Shown here: positions 42,039-53,700 of the stretch, piece after piece
Position numbering within the stretch: the first letter of the stretch is position 1
Layout: each line of letters begins with the position of its first letter
DNA from: Acanthosepion esculentum
Taxonomy: Eukaryota > Mollusca > Cephalopoda > Sepiida > Sepiidae
Direction of reading: 5' to 3'
Assembly: GCA_964036315.1 (NCBI GenBank)
Contig: OZ038480.1
Location: 15,474,518-15,538,517 of the forward strand
DNA: 64,000 nucleotides
Made by a program: the position numbers and the translations under genes
Notes under the pieces: generated by a model
What the model was told of the DNA's origin: nothing
Databases searched by the model: none
What the model saw: the letters and a program-made list of their open reading frames with translations, nothing else

Positions 42039-42151
42039 TCAAACCATTTTTGCCTGGTAACCAAAGAAACCTATAGTCTTGCATTATCCTGATAGAATAT
42101 TATCTATGTTCATTTAATTCCAAACGTTTTTTTGTTTTTATTGGTACATAC

Positions 42152-42256
42152 CATTAATGTCGTTTTATCGTCCCAAGGATGATTGTTTGAATTGCCTTTT
42201 GACACCATTCTTAATACATATCCGAGTCTTTCAGCATACTGTCTTTGTTCATACAT
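42152..42256 (-). CDS. candidate upstream exon of the TIR gene
   Basis: A 35-codon open stretch from an ATG at 42256 to a GTATGT donor after 42152. It reads MYEQRQYAERLGYVLRMVSK, then GNSNNHPWDDKTTLM. It ends phase 0, compatible with the phase-0 TIR frame at 41667. AERLGY is faintly like a death-domain helix, which would suit MyD88, but the match is too short to rely on. Confidence 0.3.
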
Positions 42257-42789
42257 GAACAACAATTAAACTGGTGAATGAAACCTAAATGAAAAAACAA
42301 AGTTTGAAAGACTTAAATTTAGATATTTGTATTATTTATCTCTAAATATGAAAAAAATTAGTCTGAAACACTGCTACATACAATTATTTGTTTCTCTTAA
42401 ATGTGCTTATAGTAGAGGAATCCCTTTCAACTCACCAAAAACACAAAATTATCTTCTTTGGATGAAAACCAGCTTTGGTAGTTCATGATGGATCATTTTA
42501 CTTGCCTCAAGAATTTGTACATTACACATTGTTGTAAAGTATCTGCTTTTCATTATACATCACAAAAAAATAAATGAAAAATATTTTGTCAAAGAATTAG
42601 TTTCACATAGAAATAAGGTTCCCTAAGTTACTTTTACTGCACTTATATGGAAGCCACCCATCAAAGTGACTAACATAATCAAACAGGTATAAATTACTTT
42701 CAATGCTAGATTTGGACATTACATGTTGGCTATTATCCTAGGTTGTATAATGTCGATTACTCTCAAATAATGTCTTCATTTGACTACTA
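42257..42789. other. unassigned, upstream of the candidate exon
   Basis: AT-rich. A 34-codon - strand frame near 42440-42556 has no motif. It could hold the promoter of the TIR gene, but nothing points to it. Confidence 0.3.
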
Positions 42790-42985
42790 TTAACCTACCT
42801 GATCTAATCAACCATAGAGCATCACTCGGTGACAAATCTCCAACACAAAACTTTGCAAACCACTTTTGACAGGTTCAATCATTTGCAAAACCTTCTCCAT
42901 AAACTGCATGGATCTTTTTTGAATTTGCTGAAAATGTTGCTTCTTTCCTATCTTCAATATTAGAATCAATCAACAAAAACATGCC
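42790..42985 (-). repeat. mariner transposase N-terminal relic
   Basis: The - strand reads FSANSKKIHAVYGEG, a stop, then CQKWFAKFCVGDLSPSDA, the helix-turn-helix start of mariner transposases (VYGE..WF.KF..GD). Only this part remains. Confidence 0.6.
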
Positions 42986-44494
42986 AATTTTGACAAATTA
43001 TTTTTAAAATATCACAGCTGTCACAAAACAATAAAACACTATCTTCTTTAATTATTGTGTGTGTCTTATTTGGACCAGCATGCCAGTTATTATATTCACA
43101 TTTAGGTTTTAGCATCCTGCTACCACTTTCTTATAAATGTTGAATTTTGTACAATTTTGTTCAAAAAAGTGATCAGAGAGCCTACTCAGCTTAGTAAATA
43201 TTTTCAGGAAAAATCAGCTTCTAATTGGTCAATAAACACACAAGTGGGCGTTGCAATCCACCCACGTACAAATATTTTTTTCCAGCGTGTGACCAAGTCA
43301 AGTTTTCCCACCAATTTTCTGTGATCCTGTCATGTGATTACATTATCTATAAATAGCAGACACAAACTTGCTTCTTTCTCTTTTACTCTTCCAAATTCCT
43401 GCAAAGATGTGATCTTAAGGATTCTCATCTCAACCATGGGTGGTCAGACGTTAAAAGCATATTCACATATGCACATATGTACAAACTTTTCCAAACTACA
43501 TTGCAAACATACAGAACATTTCCAAACAAGCAACAAGAACTTTTCTCTTTGAAATATTCTTCTAAAGCTACAGTTTATTCAGCATTTCTCAGCTTTATAA
43601 TTAATTCAACTTTTGTGAGTTCAGATAAAAATATTCACAGTCTAAGGGACATAACCCCAACAGATCTTTAACTTCTATGCATGTACATCAATATACACAA
43701 ATAAATACAAATGTTATGTTTTTTAAAACCATTTTGTTCCTTCTTGTATTTTATGCTTTGTGGTATTTTATGCTTTAAGTCAAATATAAATTGTGTGGTC
43801 ATGTTATTCGTGTAGCCGTAAATAGACATCTACAAATGGTCATTCCTCTTAACATGCCACTATAAGATCATCATGTGTCAGCCATCTTCAGATGTCTGTT
43901 GTATTTGGTAATTTTGAACCAAAACTTTCCATGCTTAAGGGAGATAACTTTTATCACATAGGGGAGATAAATCATATCAGCTAATACTCACCAGTCTTAT
44001 GCACCTTTGTGTTGTTCATCCATTTCATCCATGAAACCAGAAACTTTTCAACACTACCAGACTCAGGGACTGAATTGCTAGCGAACCAAATGTCTCAAAT
44101 GCTTTAATCCACTCAGCCTTGTCTCTCAATCCAGTGACAAAATTCCCGAACCCTTAAACCTCACGTGTACTCAAATGGTGAAATTCTGTGTATGTACTTT
44201 AGTCTCTTCATCTGAAATAACAAAGTACAAATAATAAGGCAAATAATTTCTCATTTTAAAAATTCTGACAATTTGAATGAAATTAGTTAAAACAAAATAC
44301 TTCTAATACCAGTTAGTGATAAACAGAACTTCTTGGCCAATCCATTATTTAAATAAACTCATGTAAAAATTTGATGAGAAACATTAGTTCTAAATTATTA
44401 TATTGGCTTTATTTGCATTATTTACAGTCAGACCAATGTCCATCTTTGTTGTTATGATCATGTTTTAGCTATTGTGCCCTCCAGCTTTCTTCAA
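42986..44494. other. intergenic with one promoter-like spot
   Basis: No gene recognised. Short + strand frames near 43334-43671 have no motif. See the TATA-like site at 43348. Confidence 0.35.
43348..43356 (+). promoter_or_regulatory. TATA-box-like site
   Basis: TATAAATAG, preceded by ATTGG (CCAAT box on the other strand, near 43219) and followed by a pyrimidine-rich stretch where a start site would fall (about 43375-43390). No convincing gene follows. Confidence 0.25.
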
Positions 44495-44608
44495 GGATTG
44501 AACTCACAATTATTATGTCACAAAAGTCACTAAGCAATGCTCTAAGACTCAAGGATTAAAGCAATGGTTATTGAATTTAGTGACACAATTGTGAGTTCAA
44601 TCCCTGGG
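44495..44608. repeat. foldback with tRNA-like B box
   Basis: ATTGAACTCACAATT near 44496 is inverted at 44586-44602 (AATTGTGAGTTCAAT). The right arm contains GAGTTCAATCCC, a B-box form, so this may be two opposed SINE heads. Confidence 0.5.
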
Positions 44609-44625
44609 CCGAGTAGAATGGATAA

Positions 44626-44627
<2 letters not shown>

Positions 44628-44656
<29 letters not shown>

Positions 44657-45433
44657 GAAATTAACGGCATATCAACCCACAAAGGTTATTTAATGCCTAC
44701 AAGTTTTTCTGAGAGATTCATATGAAGAGAGTAAATCTTCATTATTAGTAATCATTTTGCAGAGCAGTTTTCATCGGTTTGTCCTATAAAGAGGGGCTTT
44801 AATGATAGCTAAATGTTGTTGATAATCGCTTTCTTCCAAGATCAGAAGTTGGAGAAACTTATTCCTTTCAATTTAGTTTACTAGTTCAGGTAAGGAAACC
44901 AATTTAGTAAACTTTTTTTTTTTTTTTTAAATTTTTCTGAAGATCCCAATTTCTTTAATGAAATTGATGATCTTACTTGGGTTATTATTTTCAAAAAGAT
45001 CTTTTAGGTTATCAGATTTGTAGTGTTTACTACGGATTTGTCGGAGATAATGACAATTTATTAGGATGTGTTTGACTGTACAAACTTCCTGACATGGAAC
45101 ACATATTGGAGATTCCTCATTTTTTAGAATATGTTGGTGGGTTATGTAAGTATGTCCAATACGGAGTCTGGTTAGAACCACCTCCTCTTTCCTTATCTTT
45201 CTAACGATTGCCGGTCTTCCACCGATGATGGGTTGAATGTTGAATAGTTTATTGTTATCACAGTTGTTCCATAAGTACTGCCATTTGTTGTTAATGACCC
45301 TGTTTATACAGGGTCTGAAGTCAGTGTGAGGTAACATTACATTAGAGGGAGCTAAGTTTAGGGATTCCTTAGCCATTTTGTCCACTTTTCCATTTCCCTG
45401 TATGCCAATATGGCTTGGTATACAGCATAGCAC
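44628..45433 (-). mobile_element. 5'-truncated LINE with 14-bp target duplication
   Basis: Flanked by identical TAGAATGGATAAGT (44614-44627 and 45434-45447). The - strand order is a coding remnant (44927-45433), a 3' UTR ending GGCATTAAATAACC-like, then a (TAA)n tail (44628-44656). This is a textbook LINE insertion: truncated at the 5' end, with a simple-repeat tail and a target duplication. It links the unassigned repeats at 27405 and 54990 to the same LINE 3' UTR family. Confidence 0.85.
44927..45433 (-). pseudogene. LINE RNase H and C-terminal zinc-knuckle fragment
   Basis: A 168-codon frame, open to its natural stop. It starts within the RNase H domain, LCCIPSHIGIQGNGKVDKMA (the IPSH.G..GN..VD pattern is the last RNase H motif), and continues with the usual post-RNase H tail: LTRLRIGHTYITHQHIL, then CVPCQEVCTVKHILINC (Cys/His knuckle) and a C-terminal LFENNNPSKIINFIKEIG. 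Families with this order are the I/Jockey-type LINEs. The reverse transcriptase is missing, so it cannot work. Confidence 0.8.
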
Positions 45434-45447
45434 TAGAATGGATAAGT

Positions 45448-46735
45448 CTAAGTGAAAACAGGATTAGTAATAACTAAACAAGTAACCAAGATAAAATATC
45501 CTTAGACAGGGACAGCAGAATAAGAATAATCTACCCCCACCCCTAGATTGATTTAAGAGTTCAGTTGGAAATTCCTTCAAGGTTGTACAGATTTACAGAC
45601 ACCTGAAGAAAGCCAGGAGGTATACGGGCTGAAACATTGCGAAAGTAACAAAGATAAGGATATGTAAATAATAATATTCCTGTCTCAGAAATTCAGACAA
45701 ATTACATTTATTTTGTTACATTTTTATTGATCATATTTGGATGTCCGCCATGGCACAATGAAAACGGTTATGTCACAAAGCAATTTCTTATTGCCGTTTC
45801 ATTTTCCTGAATGTTTCATTATTAGAACCAGATTAATGGAAGCTAATGTTAGTCAATAATCTTACCATACTCTCAGCTTGTTAGCTTACAGAAAGAAATA
45901 CCTTGTTTATCAGGGCTCCAGATGAGCAGTTTTACCATCACCCTGGAACTGTCTCAAGAAACAACTTTAATTGCCCCCAAAACTTCTAAATTGTCCCCAA
46001 ATCAGTTTTTTAACTTTATCCTTTTTAGTTGTAACATAACACCATAAAAATCTTTAGTAAATAAATATTCATTTTGATCCATGCCTTGCAGTCACCATTT
46101 TGAAATTGATTGATTTTTAATGCAAGTATTACAGGTTGTAACAAAAATTTGTAAAAGGCTCAAATAAAAATTTAAAAAATGAATACATTCAAAAATACAT
46201 TAGTTAAACTTTACTGTATTTTTATTTAAACATTTCAGTTAAATCACCTTGAATAATTTTACATAGAAATGTTTTTCATTTTCAGGGTCAGAGTAACTTT
46301 TATCATAGTTTAAGAACTGTGCTCTATGTGTTCATATTCTATATAAAGAAAATCACCAACTATTCACAACAACAAAAAATAAAATATATTTAAGTCTTTA
46401 TCAAAGGATTTCCAATTATAATAACCTGCCTTGCATCATAACTAAATTTCCTATATTTTTTTTTTTAGCAGTTTTTAAATTCTCCCTTGCATTCATTTTC
46501 AATTATTTTATAAGCAGAACATAAATATTGTTTGTTAATTGTTCATTCAATTTTTTTAACCAAAAATTGACAGAAAAAATATAATTTTCTTTTTTTCATT
46601 TATTAAAGAAAAATTCCTACAATGAGAGCCTAACGTTTTTCATATTTGGCAATAAATAATACAAGTATCCTAATTTAAATCATTCAATATTCACCAGTTT
46701 AAAAAAAAGTACATTTCTCTTTATTGTTTTTTGTT
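45448..46735. other. intergenic, unassigned
   Basis: AT-rich. Apart from the hammerhead-like motif at 45603 I see no gene or named repeat. Confidence 0.4.
45603..45635 (+). ncRNA. hammerhead-like motif
   Basis: CTGAAGA, one extra A, AGCC, a 12-nt loop, GGCT, GAAAC. The stem is perfect and both boxes fit CTGANGA/GAAA; the extra A again departs from the canonical core. Confidence 0.4.
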
Positions 46736-46739
46736 TATA

Positions 46740-48360
46740 AACTGCGTCTAGAGATTATATGCAAGTTATGAATTGGTATAAAGAGTTGCGTCTTTAATGT
46801 TAAAAGTCCTATGATGATGTTGTTTAGATTCTACTCAATATTATTAACTTAGATATATAGTGATAGAGAAATCTATTTTTTTTGGTTGGAAAAAATTTTA
46901 CTAAGTTAACAAAACAGACTAATTTGACTGTCAGTAGTTTATTTGCAACTATTTATTTTGATACTTTTACATTATACCTTGTAAAACTAATGTAAAAAAA
47001 TAATATGAAAAGATTTTAGAACAAATTTGTCAATTTCTTAAAGGAAAAACATAAAAAAAAACATTTTATTTTAAAAATAAAAGATATATTAACAAAAAAT
47101 AATAAGAACCTCAAAAAATTTATTGCACAAATGCTCCTTTCTTTTCAATAACTCTTAGCAACCTATTGTCAACATCTGATGTTAGATTTGCAATTTTAGC
47201 GGCTGGTAAGTTGTTTGAAGCAACTTTAACTGCCTCCCAGAGGTCACACTTGCTGTTGAATTGCTTTCCATTACAATAAATATCTCTCTTGAGGATGCTC
47301 CACAGGTTCTCAATGGGATTCAAGTCACAGCTATTTGAAGGCCAGTCCATAAGAGAATCTTCAACAAATCCCTTTTCTTTCAACCAGGATTTAGTAAACT
47401 TTGATGTATGACTTGGTGCGTTGTCTTGCATAAAGATCATAGATCTACGCTTGGCTAAAGACTGGTTATCAAGCCATTCAAAGAAATATTGCTCTAGAAA
47501 ATCACAGTAACTTTTGGAATTCATTTTAACCCCGTCTTTCAGTTTAAATGGACCCACAAAGTTATTACCAATAATCCCAGCCCATATCATGATCCCACCA
47601 CCACCACCTTGTTGGCATTTTAAAAATTTTCTTGAGTCATGTTGCTTGCAAACCCATCCTTGAGCCCATCCATCAGGCCCATCAAGGGTGATCCTTGATT
47701 CGTCTGTAAAAAGCACTTTACTGAAATCAGTTTTCATGTATTTTTTTGTCCACTGCAATCTTCTTTCCTTATGTCTTTTTGTTAAAATGGGTTTCTTTAT
47801 TTGATTTTTTACATCAGCAAACTTCCTTAATACTTTACACCTTGTTTCCCTTGACACCATAGGAGCTCCAGCGGCCTCAAATATGAACACAGTTGACGCA
47901 TTTGGGTTTCTTATTAATTTTCTTCGGATATGTGATAGATCTCGCTTTGTTAAATTCCTGAATTCAGCCTGAGACTTTTTTTTCCTTGGTTGAATTCCTA
48001 TTTGACATATTTTCTTGATTGTTCAATGATCCCTTTTCAAATCCTTAGAAATTTGAAGCGAAGACTTTCCTTTGCTAATTTCTTTGATTATATAGTTCTT
48101 TTCATTCATTGTTAGTTCTTTTTTACGAGCCATAATACTAAATTCTAGTTCTTGCAAATAATCTCTTGACACTGCAAATTGCTATAATTACTGAAAAAAT
48201 ACTAAATATCAATCTGAAATTGAAAATTGGGACTTAATTGCTTTCATGCTTACTCGCTATACATAATAGTACAAATTATTTCATTGGATAACATATATCT
48301 ATGAATTTTACATAAAGTATTTGACAATACCTCTTTTGCATATAATCTCTAGACGCAGTT
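46740..48360 (-). mobile_element. nearly intact Tc1-like transposon
   Basis: A 1,621-bp element bounded by TA on both sides (46738-46739 and 48361-48362). Its terminal inverted repeats match over about 25 bp, starting AACTGCGTCTAGAGATTATA. It holds one transposase gene on the - strand, complete apart from a single nonsense codon. The close match of the two ends and the single lesion point to a fairly recent insertion. Confidence 0.95.
47120..48133 (-). pseudogene. Tc1-like transposase with one nonsense codon
   Basis: 337 codons from ATG at 48133 to the stop at 47120. It cuts and pastes DNA at TA sites. The N-terminus is helix-turn-helix-like (MARKKELTMNEKNYIIKEIS). Catalytic motifs are LFTDESR (first Asp), MQDNAPSH (second Asp) and CDLNPIENLWSILKR (Glu). 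I count 37 residues between the second Asp and the Glu, so DD37E rather than the DD34E of classic Tc1. A GGGGG stretch precedes IMIWAGI, as in Tc1 enzymes. Codon 37 (48025-48023) is TGA, where relatives usually have Arg; a C-to-T change at a CpG would explain it. No frameshift is visible, so loss of function is recent or the copy relies on others. Confidence 0.9.
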
Positions 48361-48362
48361 TA

Positions 48363-48572
48363 CATGCAGGTGTGTACTCCATTTATTAAAAGCCTGTCAC
48401 TATTGGTGAAAAGTAAGAAGTTTTATTTTTATAAAGAAATTAGTTTTGAGAATAAATATAATAGAATGTTACTTAAAATAGTCAAAGAGAGGAGCCGAGT
48501 GATGCTAGTTAAGAATTATGCATACAAAGGAAAAATGTTCTCTGAAGTATAAATAAACAAGGGGGTTCCACA
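48363..48572. other. short unassigned gap
   Basis: A 62-codon + strand frame (48364-48552), rich in Lys and Tyr, without motif. Probably chance. Confidence 0.3.
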
Positions 48573-48574
48573 TA

Positions 48575-49129
48575 CACCCTTGCGCAAATTAATTGAAACA
48601 ACCACTTTAATTTCCTTTTTTCACCATACAGTCAGTTTTAGGCCCACTGTAGTGACAGGGTGTAATCGATTTCTATTTTTTCTTCAGATTAGGTCATTTG
48701 CACTGGGGTGCAGTAATATGAATCTATTATGATGAAATTTGTTTGGCCTTGAAAAATAATGCATCATCTGTGCTTGCATCAGATTTTTATCACACCCAAA
48801 CACTATTGTCTCGAATGTCGATTAGTTGTCCTACGGGCATTGTCTGCAATGGATGTTACTTCAAGGAAGCATACGAAAATTGTAAGACTGCACAAACACA
48901 CTGGCCAGCTTTACTAGTGAGCAAATCAAAGTAGTATAGATTGGCCCAGAAACTCTCTTGATTTAAATCCAATCGAGAATCTGTGGTCAATCTGCAAAGA
49001 ACAACTTTGTGGAATGAACATACAAAGTACTAACATGTGCACTGGGTCATGTTTCATTTGAAAAATACCAAAAAAAAGTAAACAATAATGGAATTATTGG
49101 TTTTATTTCAATTAATTTGCACAAGGGTG
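48575..49129 (+). mobile_element. 555-bp TA-flanked Tc1-like element
   Basis: TA at 48573-48574 and 49130-49131. Inverted ends of about 24 bp start CACCCTTG and contain GCAAATTAATTGAAA. Inside, the + strand keeps LDLNPIENLWSICKEQLCGM, the Tc1 third catalytic motif, after a degraded stretch. Same family as 35531-36075, opposite orientation. Confidence 0.85.
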
Positions 49130-49134
49130 TAGAG

Positions 49135-49990
49135 GGTGCAATTTTATATTTTTAATATCGTGCATGTGTATTTTTTGTTTTTGATTTTGTCAACTGCACT
49201 GTAGAGTCAGTTCAGCTCCATCTGTGAGAAAAAGAGCACCATGACGTAATTCACCCTGCCAGAAATTTTGGAAACAGCATGCTGTACATCTTGGCATTCA
49301 CACCAAAAAGTTCAATATGAACATTTCAGAGTGTTTGGATGCCAATTTGAGGATAGTACAGAAGATGTGGAAATGGGTGGATGAGTTTAATGGTGATTAC
49401 GAAGGTATGGCAGCTCGGAAAACTCACTCTGATTGTTCTGATAAGAAAAGAACTCTCAAATTTGTTGGTGAGGACCTGACTCAACACGGAGACCTACATC
49501 AAGTGCCTTGAGGAGGTAGTGCTGCCCTGGGTCAAGAGGGTGGCTTCTGGAAGACCCTATGTCTGGCAACAGGACTCTGCACCATTGCCCTACAAGCAGG
49601 AGAACCCAATCATGGCTGTCAGACAATTTCTGCAACCACCTCACATCTTACATCTGACCACCTAACTCCCCAGACTGCAACGCCCTTGATTATTATGTGT
49701 GGGATGCAGTTGAGTGAGAAATCAACAAAACTCCTTGTAACACCAAAGATGAACTGAAGGCAAGAATTATGGTAGTATTCACCAACTTAAAGAAGGAGAC
49801 CGTCCAGAAGAGTTGCAGGAGATTCCAAAGTCATCTGGAGGTCGTGATTGAAGCCAATAGCGATTTTATTGAATAAATTTACTCTTTAGTATTTAAAGAT
49901 ATTTTTGTGTAATTTTGGTAAATATATCTGTTAAAATGAGATGTCAGTGTTATTTTCATTTTTGCGTCATTTAGACAAAAACTTTTTCAT
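49135..49990 (+). mobile_element. mariner relic with decayed transposase
   Basis: Starts right after the previous element. It reads, in shifting frames, FNMNISECLDANLRIVQKMW near 49310-49370, YIKCLEEVVLPWVKRVASGR near 49493-49550, QQDSAP-like near 49566-49580, then NSPDCNALDYYVWDAVE near 49665-49715, a stop, and INKTPCNTKDELKARIM through NSDFIE with TAA near 49878. The third motif ends in Asp (ALDYYVW), as in mariner-type rather than Tc1-type enzymes. Sister relic at 15430-15905. Confidence 0.75.
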
Positions 49991-50930
49991 TGCCCTCCCT
50001 GTATATTGTGCATGGTTAGTTCCATTGAGACACAGGGAGAGCAGATCATAATTGTAGCTGTGAATAGACAGTCGACCAGACTACCATCCCAGCATCTGAA
50101 AAGAGGGAAAACAATCAAGCAGACACACAAACTATTGCTCTATCATCATCAGCATTATAAACAAGCAATGTATTCATATACGATGATGCTGATTAAACAA
50201 GCTGTGAGTAAAAGAATGACTCTTCAGGCATGACAGCTCAAAGCACTTGGGGTAATACTTTATTTATCTCTAATCAGTCTCATCCTAAATATTTTGGTTA
50301 GGAATGAGTGTGGGCTGGGAGCTGTGATTTGTGACTTTTTTTTTTACCAAGCTGGCAGGAGAGAGTAATCAAGAGTCATAAGAAACAAACTATTTTGACA
50401 GCTAGTGGCAGGCTACCCTCAGTCAATGCTATGAGGACAGAGCTCTATTTACCACTCTTCCCTTTCCTCCTTTCCAACATCTAGTAGTAGTCATTTCATC
50501 TTTTTGTTGAAGCACATGAATAAACCAGAATAATTTCAACTGCTTTTCATTGTGATTTTTCAACAGTGAGGTCACACTACCCATAAAATGATATCTGATA
50601 CCAAAACAGGTGCTGGTTCAAACTGCAACATTACTCTATTTTAAAAACTATGTGCTAAAATAAATTACATCTTGTTAAAATCTTATTAAAGTATTCCGAT
50701 CTTTATTCAAAGATGTCAGTCTCAGAAATCCATTGACTTTAGCAAACTTGGGTTTACAAACATTTCATCCACGCTAGGGACTTCAGATATTATCTAAACA
50801 CTATGTGGGTAGATCATGATCACGAATGCTGTAAGCACCTTGGTTCATAGGGGCACCACATGTACTGCAGCCATAATAGCAGTGGAGTTTCCTGGGCAAG
50901 ATAGCCTGATGGAGCTCAACTATCTCCAGA
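49991..50930. other. intergenic, unassigned
   Basis: No gene or named repeat seen. A 75-codon frame at 50006-50233 has no motif. Confidence 0.35.
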
Positions 50931-50934
50931 CTAG

Positions 50935-51165
50935 TTTGAATTCAGAGTTTTTCTTCTCCTAGACTAATCTCCAACTAAGGATATAGGATCCAGTCTGTCC
51001 TGCTATTTATACCTATAGCAGGAGTGGGGAGAAGAGATGGGTTTATACCTTTCCCAAAGGTATTAGTATGTAAATGAATGTAATGAACTTGATTGGAATC
51101 CAAACTCAGCTCTGATTCCTCAATCTGAGATACTATCCATCACTCCAACTGTGCCCCATGTGGGT
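50935..51165 (-). repeat. SINE copy, reverse
   Basis: Reverse of the common SINE body (TGCTATTTATACCTATAGCA, GGTTTATACCTTTCCCAAAG, GAATGTAATGAACTTGATTG). Confidence 0.65.
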
Positions 51166-52495
51166 AGAGGAGTCTCCTATCTAGGACATTACCAGACCAG
51201 TGACCATTCTCAGCAGTAATATTATACCACACCCATTGTAAATACCGGTTTAGTTAGAATTTTCATGGTGAATATGATCTTTTATTAATTGTCACCGGAA
51301 AGATTTTTACAGAATGAATGTACCATTATGTGAAAAAGAACAATACAGAACGACTGGGGGTCAGTAAATGCAACAAGCTAAGTTAAATGATAGGGAAGAC
51401 CAATATGATTACCTTTCTACAAGTTTTCAGATTTGTTCATATTTTTGGCATAATATATAAAAAAATAAATAATCCCCTAATAAATAAAAATAAGTAATCC
51501 CCTTGACACTTTTGATCATATGAAGACATCAAAAAGATTTCTAAGGAGTTAATGGATTTTATTCATAACCAAGCATTCTTTCTTATTAATTTAAACAATA
51601 TATCAAGCCTGTGCATTTAGGAGTTTTAATAAGAAAATATGCTTTCTGGTGGAATTTGAACCTGTGTTCCCCTTGGAGCGAAAGCCACTATAATGGGAGT
51701 GAGGTTTGAAAAAAAGGACTGATTCTCACAATTTCATTTCCCCCATTATGAGCATTATTATATCAAAATATAACACCGTAATTCACAGACGGAATGGAAT
51801 GACTGAAAGAAAAAGGAAAGATAAACATGCTTTATTCCCAGAAAGACTTTTGTATACACAAAACTATATATACATATATAAACATGTCCTGTGCGAAGAA
51901 TAATATATCACATATATCTACACAGCAAAGCAGAGCGTAAGGCGAAACAAAAAGGATGGGTCTTACATATAATATGGAGATACTCCTGTGTCTGGAGAAG
52001 CCATATTTAGGACTCCAGATTCAAACAAGCCATATTCATCTACATCCCAGGCAAGGACATATTCTAGGAACAGGAAACAGCAAGTTTTTGGTTTTCCCCA
52101 AATTGAAGACTGTAAGCTGGAGTTTCTTTCTATATCTATATAGATATATTCCCAAAGGGAAATGACACCATGGACTTGTAAGCGGCAGAGAATGCAAATT
52201 TAGCTTCAGCTTGGCCCAAGCTAAAAGAAAGTAACCTTACATGGTGACTGCTGTAAACAAACTGAATTTGTCTGCTGCTTTCAACACTGTAAGGAGTGAC
52301 ATCACTAAGTGGTTCTCATGTGACCCACATGACTTGTCTCCATCAAAGGGAGATAAGTGCCTTCTGTATCCTTATGCCAACATTAAGTCTAGAAAGCTTC
52401 AGACTGTTCAACCAGAGATTGTGTGCCTACCAGTAGGTTTGAACACTACCAGAAGGCCTATTTCCTTAAATAAACTTTAAGAAATATTCATAACA
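51166..52495. other. unassigned, possibly Penelope-like 5' part
   Basis: A B-box-like GAACCTGTGTTCC near 51658-51670 hints at a reverse SINE head. Open stretches at 51956-52165 and 52241-52480 have no motif I can name, but they precede a Penelope-like reverse transcriptase piece and may belong to it. Confidence 0.3.
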
Positions 52496-53369
52496 TGTTC
52501 CATTTATTGATTATCTAGGTAATATCTACACTCAGATTGATGGTGTTGTTATGGGCATCTTTTTAGGTCCATTATTCTCTTTTATAGGATTCCTATTGAA
52601 AACAAAATATTTAATGAATTAAACTTCCTTTTTATGCAAGATATATACATGATATTTTTATACAAACCAAAGCTGTCATTGATATTATAGAACTTAGAAT
52701 TTTTTTTTTTAGTTTTCTTTATGTTAAAGTTTACTTTTGAATTACATATTACATAATCTTTTTCTAGCTGTAATTATTAATTCTACCAGCAATAATTTTA
52801 CTTTTTTCACCATATAAAATGTCATCTTGTTCCAATTTTTGTCTCCTAAATTATAGAGGTAAATATCCTGAAAGATAAATTTGCTTTCATAAACAATTTA
52901 ATCCAAAAAGCTAAATTATTCTCATCTAAAACAATTATATTTAAAGAATTAAGTAACATAAAACAATCACTTATTAACAATGATTTTTTCTAATTATAGT
53001 ATTGACTATTAGACTTCATTTACACAATAATAATTTTCATATAGACCCCTAGTTCTCAAGATGAACAATAATGCCAGTAACATATTCTGCAGAAATCAAA
53101 TGCACCACAATTGCAAACAAGATTAAATAGCAATAACAAATTATGAGTCATCGACATATTAACCTGTTGATACAATAAACGTATAAAGTTTATCATAAAA
53201 AAATTCAAAACCAGCAATCATCAAAAAGAATATTTCTCAACCCACCAACCCCCTCTATATAAAATAAATATTGTTTATGAATTTATTTGTCCAATTAGAA
53301 ATTGCATCTCTGACTTATATTATTTTTTATTCAGTCAAACTTTCAGGAGTATCATGGCAACCATCATCG

Positions 53370-53700
53370 CCCTGCATCAAGATCAGAAGATCATTAGGGA
53401 GGCATTCTGTGTCATAGGTATAGGTTGTGTAGGAGTACTGTGGCATTGGTAACGATATCTGCAATGATAGACAAGTCATCTGCATAATCAAGAAATGTCA
53501 ACTTTTTTGCAAGATATCAAGTTGAGAGTGTTGGTGATAAAACTGAAATGATGATATTTACCGAGTGAAGTTCTCAATACATAGTCAAGGGGGATAACAA
53601 AAAGAAAAGGTGCAAGTTTGTCACCCTGCTTTGATGTCAAAAATGTTAGTATCTCCATCTGGGTATCTAACCGAATATTGGCGACATAAAAATCAAAGTG
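53370..53700 (-). pseudogene. LINE reverse transcriptase fragment nested in the Penelope-like remnant
   Basis: The - strand reads SKQGDKLAPFLFVIPLDYVL near 53560-53625 and, in another frame, FLDYADDLSIIADIVTNAT near 53440-53500. QGD.LAPFLF and YADD are reverse transcriptase blocks 4-5. The copy is short and frameshifted. Confidence 0.75.

Noticed and set aside
48364..48552. 62-codon Lys/Tyr-rich frame
   Set aside because: No motif, AT-driven composition, squeezed between two transposons.
50006..50233. 75-codon frame at 50.0 kb
   Set aside because: No motif or splice context; likely chance.
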